In this document: piece after piece, positions 27,016 through 34,912 of the stretch
Numbering within the stretch: position 1 is the stretch's first letter
How the letters are laid out: every line of letters starts with the position of its first letter
From: Rhizobium sophorae
GTDB lineage: Bacteria; Pseudomonadota; Alphaproteobacteria; Rhizobiales; Rhizobiaceae
Reading direction: 5' to 3'
DNA length: 64,000 nt
Assembly (NCBI RefSeq): GCF_013087515.1
Contig: NZ_JABFCN010000002.1
Coordinates: forward strand, 1-64,000
Notes under the pieces: generated by a model
What the model saw: the letters and a program-made list of their open reading frames with translations, nothing else
Database searches by the model: none
Told to the model about the DNA's origin: nothing
Position numbers and translations under genes: made by a program

Positions 27016-27045
27016 ATGGCAAACGATCGGGAGCCCGGCGGCTAG
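27016..27045 (+). pseudogene. Micro-ORF, possible remnant of a KGG-repeat stress protein
   Basis: After AAGGAAACGTACG the sequence reads MANDREPGG and then stops. That opening matches what I recall of small glycine-rich KGG/GsiB-like stress proteins of rhizobia. In a shifted frame the next codons read AFANENGGRAG, loosely like the continuation. It may be a frameshifted remnant or a coincidence. The rest of 27046-27327 shows nothing recognisable. Confidence 0.25.
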
Positions 27046-27327
27046 CTTTCGCCAATGAAAACGGAGGGCGCGCCGGATGGACGATGGCAGAAAGCCGAAG
27101 CGGAATCGCAGGCGGACAGTCCACAACCTCAGCTGGCGATAAGTAGATGAGTACGGCCGTGCTCGCGGCAGGGTAACCCGGGTCAGGTTGGTGGTAGATC
27201 GCGTGGATGCGGTCGGCCCGGTTCAATCAAGACAGTTGAATTATTGCGTCTAGTTTCATAACCCCGCCATGCCTGCTACCACACTCGTCTGTCTGCGGAC
27301 ATACCATCCATATACCAGCCCGTCACA

Positions 27328-27735
27328 ATGGGGCAGAGGAGCGAGGATTTGGAAAATTTGGCCATCGAGCTCTTTGCAGGAAAGCGCGTACTGATCGTCG
27401 AAGACGAATATTTTCTGGCGGATGAGACACGCCGGAAGCTTGAGAAAGCTGGTGCCACAGTTATCGGCCCGGTCGCTGGTGTGACTGCCGCTCTGGATCT
27501 TGTCGAGAATGAGGAGATCGACGCAGCAATCCTGGATGTTCACCTGGAAGGCGATTTCGTATTTCCGGTCGCTGACGAGCTTGAGCGCCGCGATATCCCA
27601 TTTGTCTTCGCCACAGCCTTCGACCCGTCGGTAATTCCGACGAGGTTCACAGGCTTTGCGCTTTGCGCAAAGCCGACCGAATTGGGAAAGATCGCGGAAG
27701 CTTTGTTCGGCCAGAGGCCCGCCGAATACCACTAG
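27328..27735 (+). CDS. Single-domain response regulator
   Basis: 135 residues, receiver domain only. The acidic pair lies in RVLIVEDEYFLA, the phosphoacceptor is Asp70 in AAILDVHLEG, and the conserved lysine is in LCAKPTEL. ATG 27328 has a poor ribosome site; a TTG at 27349 with AGGAG eight bases upstream (27336-27340) fits better. No kinase gene is adjacent, so it is an orphan. It ends one base before the convergent sigma factor gene ends, with no space for a terminator. A role in the same stress circuit as the HWE kinases is an inference from position. Confidence 0.88.
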   Translation: MGQRSEDLENLAIELFAGKRVLIVEDEYFLADETRRKLEKAGATVIGPVAGVTAALDLVENEEIDAAILDVHLEGDFVFPVADELERRDIPFVFATAFDPSVIPTRFTGFALCAKPTELGKIAEALFGQRPAEYH

Positions 27736-27736
27736 A

Positions 27737-28234
27737 TCATTCGCTGTCGAGGGCCTTTGTCAGATGAGAGCGAGCCCGGTTGACCCGGCTCTTGATTGTC
27801 CCGATCGGAACGCCGCACCGATCTGCAGCGTCCTCGTAGCTGACACCCTGAACAAATATGAGGACGATGGCGGTTCGATAGTTAATGGGCAAGGACGATA
27901 TCGCAACCTCTAGCTCGCGGCCGCGCAATTCCCAGATCTGCGAGGGCGGCGACGACGCCCAAGCGGCGGAATCTTCGATCCCACCGACCTGTTCTCGTTT
28001 GGATATTTTGAATTTGGTGCAGAATGTATTGCGCATGATCGTAAACAGCCAGGAGCGCAGCTGAGTGCCGCGCTGATAATTCCCGGAATGCGCGATCGCC
28101 TTGGCAAGCGTTTCCTGAACAAGATCATCGATGTCGCTCGACGAATGATTGAAGCGTTTGGCGAAAGATCTAAGAGCCGGCATATTTTCAAGCAGTTCGG
28201 CGTCCGTAAAACCTGGACGATCATCAATGGACAT
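27737..28234 (-). CDS. EcfG-like ECF RNA polymerase sigma factor
   Basis: 165 residues from ATG 28234, AGGAG nine bases upstream. Region 2 is visible as DIDDLVQETLAKAIAH and GTQLRSWLFTIMRNTF. Region 4 is SSLPINYRTAIVLIFVQGVS followed by YEDAADRCGVPIGTIKSRVN. The pattern is that of the EcfG (ECF15) group, the general stress sigma factors of alphaproteobacteria. It is shorter than many, and the divergent linker between the regions suggests a secondary paralog. Its own upstream region has GGAAC-N16-AGTT, so it should be autoregulated. NepR and PhyR, normally adjacent to the main copy, are absent here, supporting the idea of an accessory copy. Confidence 0.9.
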   Translation of the reverse strand: MSIDDRPGFTDAELLENMPALRSFAKRFNHSSSDIDDLVQETLAKAIAHSGNYQRGTQLRSWLFTIMRNTFCTKFKISKREQVGGIEDSAAWASSPPSQIWELRGRELEVAISSLPINYRTAIVLIFVQGVSYEDAADRCGVPIGTIKSRVNRARSHLTKALDSE

Positions 28235-28257
28235 TGGGGGTTCTCCTCTGATGAGTG

Positions 28258-28282
28258 AACTTCGCCTCACCTGTTCCGTTCC
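28258..28282 (-). promoter_or_regulatory. EcfG-type promoter upstream of the sigma factor gene
   Basis: On the minus strand GGAAC (28282-28278) and AGTT (28261-28258) are 16 bases apart, 24 bases before the ATG, suggesting autoregulation. Confidence 0.65.
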
Positions 28283-28526
28283 ACTCGGATCGCTGATTCT
28301 TATAGCCACGCCCCACGCTTTGCCGACGACGCGATCCGAACCCTGAATTGGCGAAGTTACATCGTCAGTCTGGTCGCATGGCGCGCTGCCCTCGGCATCG
28401 TTTCGGTGTCTGGCAATATGGCGGCTTTCTTGACGAGCGCGCATCAGTAGGTACGCAGCTTTCCTTGCACGCGACCACTGCGCGATACGAGCCGGCGCCT
28501 TCCCAAAGTTGTCAGGCAACCGAACT

Positions 28527-29144
28527 TCAGTCGGCTTGGACCGCCCGGAACTTGCGCACTCTTGCATTTGATCCGCAGGTTTTGTCCGAGCACCATCGCC
28601 TGTGACCGCCACGAGAATGGTCCAGGAAAAGCCAGCCGCAATTTCGGCCTTGGCACGCGCGCACAGGACGGCGTTCGTCTCGCGACGTCAGCAACTCGGC
28701 CGCCAACACCGCGATACGATTGCTGATCGCATCCAAGTCTTTGGCGTCCGAGCGACGCCACTCGATGATGCCTCCAACCTGACCCAATGTTTGTTGCGAT
28801 AGGCCACGTCTGGCCATGTCGGCAACAAGCTTGAGATCATTCGGACTAATTTGGCTTTCATCAAACTCGGACAGGAACAGTCGGCAAAGCGCCTCCCGCA
28901 GGTCCTTTGCGTGGCCGAGTTCTTTTTCAGCGTGGGACCGCGATCTGTTAGCCTTGGCCAGCAAGGCGTCGCGATCCTTCTCGTCAATCACATCGAGACG
29001 ACAGGCCCAGGCCACGAGGTCATCGTAGCTTTTCAGGAAATCCGGCCCCCAACGTCCACCGCGACTATCGACCGTGTTGACGAAGTCGAGGGCCGGATGA
29101 CCGCCAAGAAGGCTGATGTCATAGATCGTTTTTTGCGTGTCCAT
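28527..29144 (-). CDS. ABATE/CGNR zinc-finger regulator
   Basis: 205 residues. The N-terminal part (LLGGHPALDFVNTVDSRGG) is the ABATE domain, thought to bind a small ligand. The C-terminal CGNR-type zinc finger reads RACQGRNCGWLFLDHS, then RRWCSDKTCGSNARVRKF, with four cysteines in place and CGSN in place of CGNR. It should bind DNA and regulate the divergent DMT transporter gene. The shared 90-base intergenic region contains a perfect ten-base inverted repeat that is the obvious operator candidate. Confidence 0.88.
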   Translation of the reverse strand: MDTQKTIYDISLLGGHPALDFVNTVDSRGGRWGPDFLKSYDDLVAWACRLDVIDEKDRDALLAKANRSRSHAEKELGHAKDLREALCRLFLSEFDESQISPNDLKLVADMARRGLSQQTLGQVGGIIEWRRSDAKDLDAISNRIAVLAAELLTSRDERRPVRACQGRNCGWLFLDHSRGGHRRWCSDKTCGSNARVRKFRAVQAD

Positions 29145-29163
29145 GACTTGAATATTGTTCTGC

Positions 29164-29188
29164 GGAACGATTTGAACAAGAGCCGGTT
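29164..29188 (+). promoter_or_regulatory. EcfG-type promoter for the DMT transporter
   Basis: GGAAC (29164-29168) and GGTT (29185-29188) are 16 bases apart. The -10 element touches the left arm of the inverted repeat. Confidence 0.55.
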
Positions 29189-29220
29189 GTAACGAGATAA
29201 ATAAATTTTACTCGTTACAA
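29187..29220. promoter_or_regulatory. Perfect inverted repeat, likely operator of the CGNR regulator
   Basis: TTGTAACGAG (29187-29196) and CTCGTTACAA (29211-29220) form a perfect ten-base inverted repeat with a 14-base AT-rich centre. It lies between the divergent regulator and transporter genes and overlaps the -10 and expected start of the transporter transcript, the position of a repressor site. Confidence 0.75.
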
Positions 29221-29234
29221 TGATCGGAGCCCTC

Positions 29235-30287
29235 ATGCTTACCGGCGTCAACAAAAATCAGCTGCGCTTTCTAATGCTATGCATAATCTGGGGAAGCACC
29301 TGGATCGGAACGAAGGCGGGCATCGAGGCCGTTCCGCCTCTCCTGTTTGCCGGCACGCGTTTCACCGCGGCCGGGATTTTGCTTCTTCTCTATACACTGG
29401 CCAAAGGCGAGACTGCGAGGTTCAAGGTGCAAGACGGCATTCGCTTCGTGGTCGTCAGCATCCTGATGATCACGCTCTGCTATGGCCCGCTGTTCTGGGG
29501 AATGCAATATATCGATTCCGGGACTGCCGCCGTTCTGGAAATGTCGCTCACCCCCATCGCGCTCCTGGTGTTCGCTCTCCTCCTCAACGAAGAGACGCTG
29601 GATGGCCGTCGCATCCTTGCGATCGCTCTGGGAGTCTGTGGACTGGTCGTCCTGTTCTGGCCGGCCTCCGCCTACGTAAGTCTGCCCGCTGCTGAAGCCT
29701 TCTCAGGCGCGAGCCTATGGGGCGGATTGGCGGTAGCATCAGCAGCCTTCACCTACGGCTACGGCTCGGTGCTGGCCCGTCCACTTCTACGAACCTATCC
29801 GGCCTTGTTCGTTTCAGGCGTGACAACCTTGGTCGGAGGCATCGCGCTGCTGATTGCAGCCGTGGCTTTCGAACCGGGGGCAGTTACCGCCCTCTCCGGC
29901 GACTGGGGGACAGTCGCCTGGCTCGGCTGGTTCTTCCTGGTGATCTTCGGCTCGCTGATCGGCTACACGACTTTCATGCGCCTGCTGAGGGATACTGGGG
30001 CCTCTCGCGCAGGCAGCTATGCCTTCGTGTCACCGGTGATCGCTGTAGCCCTTGGCGCCGCCGTCTTCGCTGAGCAGATCACCGCACTGGATGTGGTTGG
30101 CATGTTCGTGATGCTGAGTGGCGCCTATCTTGCCATGTCGGGAGTGCCGGCGACCGATGCAACCGCTCTCGAAAGTGAAGCTAATCGGAAACGGCCTCAC
30201 GAAGATCTCGACAACGACCCAAAATGCCAAATCCCGCGCATTCATCAAACAAAACCAGCAATGCGTGGGCGACTATGGCGAGGCTGA
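29235..30287 (+). CDS. DMT/EamA family inner-membrane transporter
   Basis: 350 residues from ATG 29235 (GGAG five bases upstream); ATG 29220 lies in the operator. Two EamA repeats give about ten membrane helices. The first repeat begins FLMLCIIWGSTWIGTKAGIE with GTRFTAAGILLLLY; the second contains GSLIGYTTFMRLLRDTGASR. Members export metabolites, amino acids or drugs by proton antiport. The tail after SGAYLAMSGVP is about 45 residues longer than usual, polar, and probably cytosolic. It is divergent from the CGNR regulator, which probably controls it. Substrate unknown. Confidence 0.9.
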   Translation: MLTGVNKNQLRFLMLCIIWGSTWIGTKAGIEAVPPLLFAGTRFTAAGILLLLYTLAKGETARFKVQDGIRFVVVSILMITLCYGPLFWGMQYIDSGTAAVLEMSLTPIALLVFALLLNEETLDGRRILAIALGVCGLVVLFWPASAYVSLPAAEAFSGASLWGGLAVASAAFTYGYGSVLARPLLRTYPALFVSGVTTLVGGIALLIAAVAFEPGAVTALSGDWGTVAWLGWFFLVIFGSLIGYTTFMRLLRDTGASRAGSYAFVSPVIAVALGAAVFAEQITALDVVGMFVMLSGAYLAMSGVPATDATALESEANRKRPHEDLDNDPKCQIPRIHQTKPAMRGRLWRG

Positions 30288-30312
30288 AAATCGCGCCGGC
30301 GAGGGGGAGGTG

Positions 30313-30337
30313 GGAACAAAGCCGGCCACTCGAAGTT
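30313..30337 (+). promoter_or_regulatory. EcfG-type promoter for the holin/DUF3618 operon
   Basis: GGAAC (30313-30317) and AGTT (30334-30337) are 16 bases apart, 45 bases before the GTG start. Confidence 0.65.
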
Positions 30338-30381
30338 CGTGGGTGCGGCAGTAGCCGTTCGTTCAGTCATGGGAGGCTTCA

Positions 30382-30951
30382 GTGTCAAACGAGTTCACAG
30401 AAATCGATGGCAGGCCACGGCCGTCATCCGAGACATCATTGCAATCTGGGGATGCGACGTCGTCACCGCAACCTGCCGCGTCACTCGCGGGATTGAAGGA
30501 GAAGTTGGCTGATGACGTGACCGCCGCCAAGGACACCATAAAAGAAGGCGCCGATACCGCAGTCGAGAAGGTCAAAGAGGTGGTTTCCGATCAAGCGAAC
30601 TTCACTGCCCGCCAGGTTGGCGGCGTGGCAACGGCGCTTGAGAAGGTTGGCGCTGAACTGGAAGCATCCGACCAACCGGAGGTCGGACGCTATGCCAGGC
30701 AGATCGGACGAAGCGTCCAGGGCTTCGCCACGCAGATGAAAGACAAAGACATCGGCGAAATCGCGGCGATGGCTGAAGAATTCGGCCGCAAGCAGCCGCT
30801 GGCATTTCTTGGGATTGCAGCGCTTGCGGGATTGACCGCGAGCAGGTTTTTGACTGCTTCCGCCAAGCGACCGCCAACACAAGCAACGAGGCGGACATCC
30901 TTGGCTACGCCCAGGGAGCCATCTGCAGCAGGAGGCTACACCAATGGCTAA
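30382..30951 (+). CDS. Stress-induced membrane-associated protein (nutrient-deprivation-induced type)
   Basis: 189 residues from GTG 30382 with GGGAGG five bases upstream. A long amphipathic helical region (ADDVTAAKDTIKEGADTAVE; QIGRSVQGFATQMKDKDIGE) is followed by one hydrophobic segment (PLAFLGIAALAGLTASRFL) and a basic tail. I recall rhizobial proteins of this layout annotated as nutrient-deprivation-induced. It resembles YqjD-like proteins that anchor to the inner membrane through a single C-terminal helix. It overlaps the next gene by eight bases and is first in a three-gene stress operon. Confidence 0.75.
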   Translation: MSNEFTEIDGRPRPSSETSLQSGDATSSPQPAASLAGLKEKLADDVTAAKDTIKEGADTAVEKVKEVVSDQANFTARQVGGVATALEKVGAELEASDQPEVGRYARQIGRSVQGFATQMKDKDIGEIAAMAEEFGRKQPLAFLGIAALAGLTASRFLTASAKRPPTQATRRTSLATPREPSAAGGYTNG

Positions 30952-31360
30952 ATCTCCCGACAGTGTTCCCCTTTCAGAGCTGATTGGCGGTCTTGTTGCC
31001 GATGTCACGGGCCTGTTGCGCAAGGAAATCGATCTCGCAAAGACGGAGGCGTCCGAAAAGTTCTCGCAAGCGCTCAATGGCGTAGAAGTGGTTATTTTTG
31101 GGCTTGTCCTTGCAGTGGGCGCTGTAGGCGTCCTGTTGAGCGCCTTGGTTGCTGCGGTTGCGGCCTTCCTGGTCACTCAAGGTTTCACCGAAACAAGCGC
31201 CGGTGCGCTCGCCTCCCTTATCGTCGGCGTGGTCATCGCTCTCATCGCGTGGGCGATGGTCTCTCGAGGCCTCACGGCACTTCGTAGCAGCAACATGAAA
31301 CTGGATCGAACCGCGACCTCGCTACGCCGCGACGTCGACGTTGTGAAGGAAAAGATCTAA
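30944..31360 (+). CDS. Holin-superfamily (YqjE-like) inner-membrane protein
   Basis: 138 residues. The polar head PLSELIGGLVADVTGLLRKE and EIDLAKTEASEKFSQALNG precedes two strong membrane helices (VVIFGLVLAVGAVGVLLSAL and ALASLIVGVVIALIAWAMV). This is the phage-holin-like/YqjE family common in proteobacterial stress operons, not a lysis gene; there is no endolysin or phage gene near. The ATG overlaps the upstream gene and its stop overlaps the next start, so expression is coupled. Confidence 0.85.
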   Translation: MAKSPDSVPLSELIGGLVADVTGLLRKEIDLAKTEASEKFSQALNGVEVVIFGLVLAVGAVGVLLSALVAAVAAFLVTQGFTETSAGALASLIVGVVIALIAWAMVSRGLTALRSSNMKLDRTATSLRRDVDVVKEKI

Positions 31361-32363
31361 TGGAAACTTCAACCGAAAAAACATCCGCCGAACTTCAGCG
31401 AGAGATCGATCAGGATCGCCAGCGCATCGGAGATCGCATCGACGCCATTCAGGAACGGATGTCGCCAGGCCAGTTGGTCGATGAGGTCCTTGCCTATGCA
31501 AAGGGCAGCGGCGGGGAGAGTATGTTAGCAACCTCGGCCAAGCGCTGAAGGCAAATCCACTGCCCGTCGCGTTGATGGGCGTGAGCCTTGCGTGGCTGAT
31601 GGCCAAGGGGACCTCCGCAAGCCCGCCTGCCAGCCATCAGCCCGAACCTGAATATCCGCTTTATCCAGCCAACGGCGCGGTCCGCCGTCTTGGCCCCCCG
31701 GAGACCGAAAACGGAACTCGCTACAGTCATTTCGCAGACAGCTCTGGCAAGAGGCTTAAGGCGCTGACGGATGAAACCGGCCATCGTGCGGGTCACTTCG
31801 TCGATGAGGCAGGTAAGACATATCGCGGGTTTGCGGATGCCACCGGCAGACACGTCGATCAGATCACCGACGAGACGGGTGCAATGTTCGACGCGGCAAC
31901 TGGCTGGGCGGCGGAGAGATGGGAGCAGGCAAAAAGCGCTGCAGGCGAGATGAGTGCGCGTGCGTCGGCGGCCGCGAGTTCGCTGTCTACCCAATCGTCT
32001 TCAGCGGCGACAAGTCTCCAAGAGCAAACCGGCAAGCTCAACCAGATAATCCTCACGCAGTTCCGCGATCAGCCGCTGGTTGGGGGCGCTCTGGCTTTCG
32101 CCGTCGGAGCCGCTATCGGCGCAGCGTTGCCGCACACCGACACTGAAGACGAGTTGCTCGGCGAGGTTTCCGATTCCACAACAGACAAGCTTAGCGCTCG
32201 GGCACTGGACGTGGTCGAACAAAGCAAAGAAGTGGCGACTGACCTCTACGAAAAGGCCGCTTCGGTGGCGTCAGATGCCCACGACGCCGTTAAGGAGCGA
32301 GTCGCAACTGAGGTCAACGCGTTCAAGGCGGATACTCAAGGCAGTGATCGCCAATCGAATTGA
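31360..32363 (+). pseudogene. DUF3618 membrane-stress protein with frameshift
   Basis: The first frame (31360-31548) encodes the DUF3618 head SAELQREIDQDRQRIGDRID and AIQERMSPGQLVDEVLAYAK, then breaks in the tract GGCGGGGAG near 31511-31516. The expected continuation EYVSNLGQALKANPLPVALM and GVSLAWLMAKG resumes one base out of phase and stays open to 32363. That part has helical repeats (THR/DET-rich segments such as DETGHRAGHFVDEAGKTYRG) and a second hydrophobic segment (LVGGALAFAVGAAIGAALP). One base is missing in a G run. It could be phase variation, true loss, or a sequencing error; a fused product would be about 334 residues. Confidence 0.75.
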
Positions 32364-32438
32364 AAATGGAATCAGCGACGCGCGAAATCGCTACAGTGCT
32401 GTGCGAGTCGAGTTCATTCCAATTCTATCATCGTAACA

Positions 32439-32470
32439 AGAAAGGCCGGGGTGACCGCGCCGACCTTTCT
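32439..32470. terminator. Hairpin between convergent operons
   Basis: AGAAAGGCCGG and CCGACCTTTCT form an eleven-base stem with one mismatch and a ten-base loop. It lies between the ends of the DUF3618 gene and the oxidoreductase gene, so it is a likely bidirectional terminator. Confidence 0.6.
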
Positions 32471-32527
32471 CACATCGCCGCGCGCTTACCTGCTTTCAAT
32501 GCGCCAGTGTACTGATGTTTCCGAAGG

Positions 32528-33463
32528 TTAACGACGCACCAGGGGTACTTGATCGCCAAGGTCGTTGCGGATAGTCGTAGCAGCAACCCCTGCCTGCCCC
32601 ATGGCGTGGCTGATCTGGTCAAGACCGGCGACCACGTCTCCTGCGGCGTAAAATCCTGGCACTGTGGTCCTCTGGTGACCATCGACGGTAACACACCCTT
32701 CTTCCGATAGCCTTGCGCCAACTTGTGATGCCAGTTCCGAACATATGTCAGATCCGAGAGCCGCATATAAGGAAGCGAATGAATAGGTTTCCGTGGGCGT
32801 CGTGATGAGGATCACATCATTGCCCAGATAGGTCGAGGCTATGGGGCCGACCTCCATTCTTATTCCGAGATGGGTCAAGGACGACGTCTCGACTTCGGAC
32901 AGCTCATGTACGCCCTCGGGCGATATCAGAGTGAGATCCTTCGTGTAACTTCGAAGGAAAACGGCTTCCTTGAACCCTTTCGTTCCAGTTCCGAGAACAC
33001 CAACGGGCTTGTCTGTCACCTCAAAACCGTCACAGACGGGGCAGTAGCGCAGAAGGCCATGAGCCACAGCTTCATCATGAGTTGCCTGTGGCATCGCAGG
33101 CGGTCGGTTGACGACTCCGGTAGCCAAGAGTACGGCCCGAGAGCGGATGCTGCCGTTCTCGAATTCTGCCACGAACAGGTTGTCGACTCTATGCAGCTTC
33201 CTGATCTTGCGGCATCGAATTGCTGCCCCGTAGCGCTGAGCCTGGGCATTCATCCTCGCCAGCAGCTCAGTGCCGCTGACGCCGCACGGGAATCCGGCGT
33301 GGTTGTGCGACATAGGGATGATGGAAGCCCGGCTTGAGTTATCGTGGAAGACCGTCACCGAAAGATGGTAGCGCGCCAGATAAATCGCCGCGGTGAGGCC
33401 AGCCGGACCGCCCCCGATGACCAAGCAGTCTTTTACTTCGTCTTCAAATGCGATGGTCATCAT
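32528..33463 (-). CDS. Thioredoxin-reductase-like FAD/NAD(P) oxidoreductase
   Basis: 311 residues. The FAD site is CLVIGGGPAGLTAAIYLARY, the redox pair lies in LLRYCPVCDGFEV (about residues 141-146), the NADPH site is PVGVLGTGTKGFKEAVF, and the second FAD motif is PGFYAAGDVVAGLDQISHAM. The CPVCD motif differs from the CATCD of canonical TrxB, so this is a related flavoprotein with unknown partner. Two ATG codons begin the gene. An EcfG-type promoter lies 57 bases upstream, so it is probably induced by stress to deal with disulfides or peroxides. Confidence 0.88.
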   Translation of the reverse strand: MMTIAFEDEVKDCLVIGGGPAGLTAAIYLARYHLSVTVFHDNSSRASIIPMSHNHAGFPCGVSGTELLARMNAQAQRYGAAIRCRKIRKLHRVDNLFVAEFENGSIRSRAVLLATGVVNRPPAMPQATHDEAVAHGLLRYCPVCDGFEVTDKPVGVLGTGTKGFKEAVFLRSYTKDLTLISPEGVHELSEVETSSLTHLGIRMEVGPIASTYLGNDVILITTPTETYSFASLYAALGSDICSELASQVGARLSEEGCVTVDGHQRTTVPGFYAAGDVVAGLDQISHAMGQAGVAATTIRNDLGDQVPLVRR

Positions 33464-33519
33464 TCCATTCTCATTCTATTGGCCCCGACGGGATTACTCG
33501 AATTTTGGACGTCATTGCC

Positions 33520-33544
33520 AACCTCGGGAAACGACGATGGTTCC
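33520..33544 (-). promoter_or_regulatory. EcfG-type promoter for the thioredoxin-reductase-like gene
   Basis: On the minus strand GGAAC (33544-33540) and GGTT (33523-33520) are 16 bases apart. Confidence 0.6.
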
Positions 33545-33732
33545 ATTCTCCGCTCACACTATTCGCGATGCCGTTGACATCCACGCGATGCTGTCGAGGA
33601 CAACCCTCAGCGCCATCTCGTTGGTTTCATACCGCGGATGGATTTCCGGCGCTTTTGTATCGGCTGAAGCGATCAAGATTCCCGGGAACAAATGGGCGGA
33701 CAACAGGTTGGGCGACAATGAGCCACGTCCCC

Positions 33733-34317
33733 TCAGCTTACTGGGCTCAGTTCACGGAAAGTTATCGAATAACGCAGCTCGGCGACTGGCAGGATAGAAT
33801 GCTCCCACAGGATTCTGGCTTCGCCCGCCATCACATAGGCCGATCGCGGTTCGAGCGTGATCGAGCTACGCTGCCACTTGCTGCCCTGCCGCCGTCTTAG
33901 CCGGAAAGTGCATGCAGATAGCAGCGAGACTCCGACGACCCGACCGAAGACGAATTTATCCCTGTGCCAGCCGATCGGAGCTCCGGGACTATATTGGGTT
34001 ACCAAAGTCTGTTCCAACCGATCGGGGTCAATGCCAGCAAATGCAGATACGCTTTTGCGAAGCGGCAAAAGAAATAGCGGAATATCTTCGCTCTTTCGGA
34101 CACGCTGTGTATCGAAGTCGTATTTCCAGCCGTAGGAGACCGTCCTGCGTTTGCCTTCGAATCCGTGGAAATCGAAAGCCTTGAACGGCAGCTGTAGCAT
34201 CTCTTCCAGGATGGACTGCTGCAGATCGTCGGGGACCACATCCGGCGAATAGCGAAATCCGTCGGGCAGGGTCGGTTGGACTGCACCAAAGAGGTCATGC
34301 TGTTTCATCGTGCTCAT
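33733..34317 (-). CDS. AlkB-like 2-oxoglutarate/Fe(II) dioxygenase
   Basis: 194 residues. The iron ligands are His118 and Asp120 (IGWHRDK) and His173 (WEHSI); the 2-oxoglutarate arginines lie in LRYSITFREL. Members repair alkylated DNA or RNA bases by oxidative demethylation. It resembles the short AlkB class with FDFHGFEGKRRTVSYGW as the nucleotide-recognition lid. An EcfG-type motif is 130 bases upstream on the same strand, suggesting induction by general stress and not by an Ada-type response. No ada gene is nearby. Confidence 0.9.
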   Translation of the reverse strand: MSTMKQHDLFGAVQPTLPDGFRYSPDVVPDDLQQSILEEMLQLPFKAFDFHGFEGKRRTVSYGWKYDFDTQRVRKSEDIPLFLLPLRKSVSAFAGIDPDRLEQTLVTQYSPGAPIGWHRDKFVFGRVVGVSLLSACTFRLRRRQGSKWQRSSITLEPRSAYVMAGEARILWEHSILPVAELRYSITFRELSPVS

Positions 34318-34444
34318 GTAAAGTTCTCGTATTTGCCTACCGCCGCTGTGACCTCACGAATTTTAGCGTCGCGATGTCGCTGACAGTGGTTCACACAACG
34401 ATCCAGATCTTCCGACGGCGGAATCGAGCATGCTCCGGACTCAA

Positions 34445-34471
34445 GGAACGCCGGGCGGCGTAGTGTGTTCC
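34445..34471. promoter_or_regulatory. Overlapping bidirectional EcfG-type promoter
   Basis: The segment starts with GGAAC and ends with GTTCC. On the plus strand GGAAC (34445-34449) is 16 bases from TGTT (34466-34469). On the minus strand GGAAC (34471-34467) is 16 bases from CGTT (34450-34447). Both directions fit, toward AlkB and toward the gene at 34613. Confidence 0.55.
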
Positions 34472-34579
34472 TCGTAGTGGAGAGGCGTGGTCCGCCTGCG
34501 CCCTCCGAAGAATGTCCATGGTTCATTTAAAAGCCGCGCGCGATCAACGGATGGCGCATCGCAATTGGGTGACCGGTCC

Positions 34580-34604
34580 GGAACAATCCGGGCCGCTCAG
34601 AGTT
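34580..34604 (+). promoter_or_regulatory. EcfG-type promoter immediately before a start codon
   Basis: GGAAC (34580-34584) and AGTT (34601-34604) are 16 bases apart. The -10 ends eight bases before ATG 34613, so the transcript would be nearly or fully leaderless. Confidence 0.55.
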
Positions 34605-34612
34605 CGCGCGAC

Positions 34613-34912
34613 ATGCCCTACGTGATCGAACTTCTTCTTCCAGTCCCGCGCGAGCGCCCTAGCTTGGTGAGCCTTGACACTGTCCGTGATGAACTCACCG
34701 AAAAATTTGGCGGCGTCACCTTATATGTGAATTCACCCGCGGAAGGCTTGTGGGAAGTTGATGGAATGGTTGAGCATGACGTCATCGTTGTTGCCGAAGT
34801 CATGACTGAAAGTCTCGACCTAACTTGGTGGGCGGCATACCGAAAACAGCTTGAGGCTCGTTTCGATCAGGAGGAAATCGTGATCCGAGCCACGCAAGTC
34901 CAGCGTCTTTGA
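34613..34912 (+). CDS. Small conserved hypothetical protein
   Basis: 99 residues. The pattern LLLPVPRERPSLVSLDTVRD, ELTEKFGGVTLYVNSPAEGL and MTESLDLTWWAAYRKQLEAR recalls an uncharacterised soluble rhizobial family; I cannot name a domain. There is no ribosome-binding site before ATG 34613, and an EcfG-type promoter ends eight bases upstream, so translation from a leaderless message is plausible. An open extension back to 34487 lies over the promoter and is unlikely to be used. Confidence 0.65.
   Translation: MPYVIELLLPVPRERPSLVSLDTVRDELTEKFGGVTLYVNSPAEGLWEVDGMVEHDVIVVAEVMTESLDLTWWAAYRKQLEARFDQEEIVIRATQVQRL

Noticed and set aside
30944..31360. Phage holin as evidence of a prophage
   Set aside because: The family is also a common bacterial stress-operon membrane protein (YqjE-like), and no phage structural, integrase or lysis genes are near.
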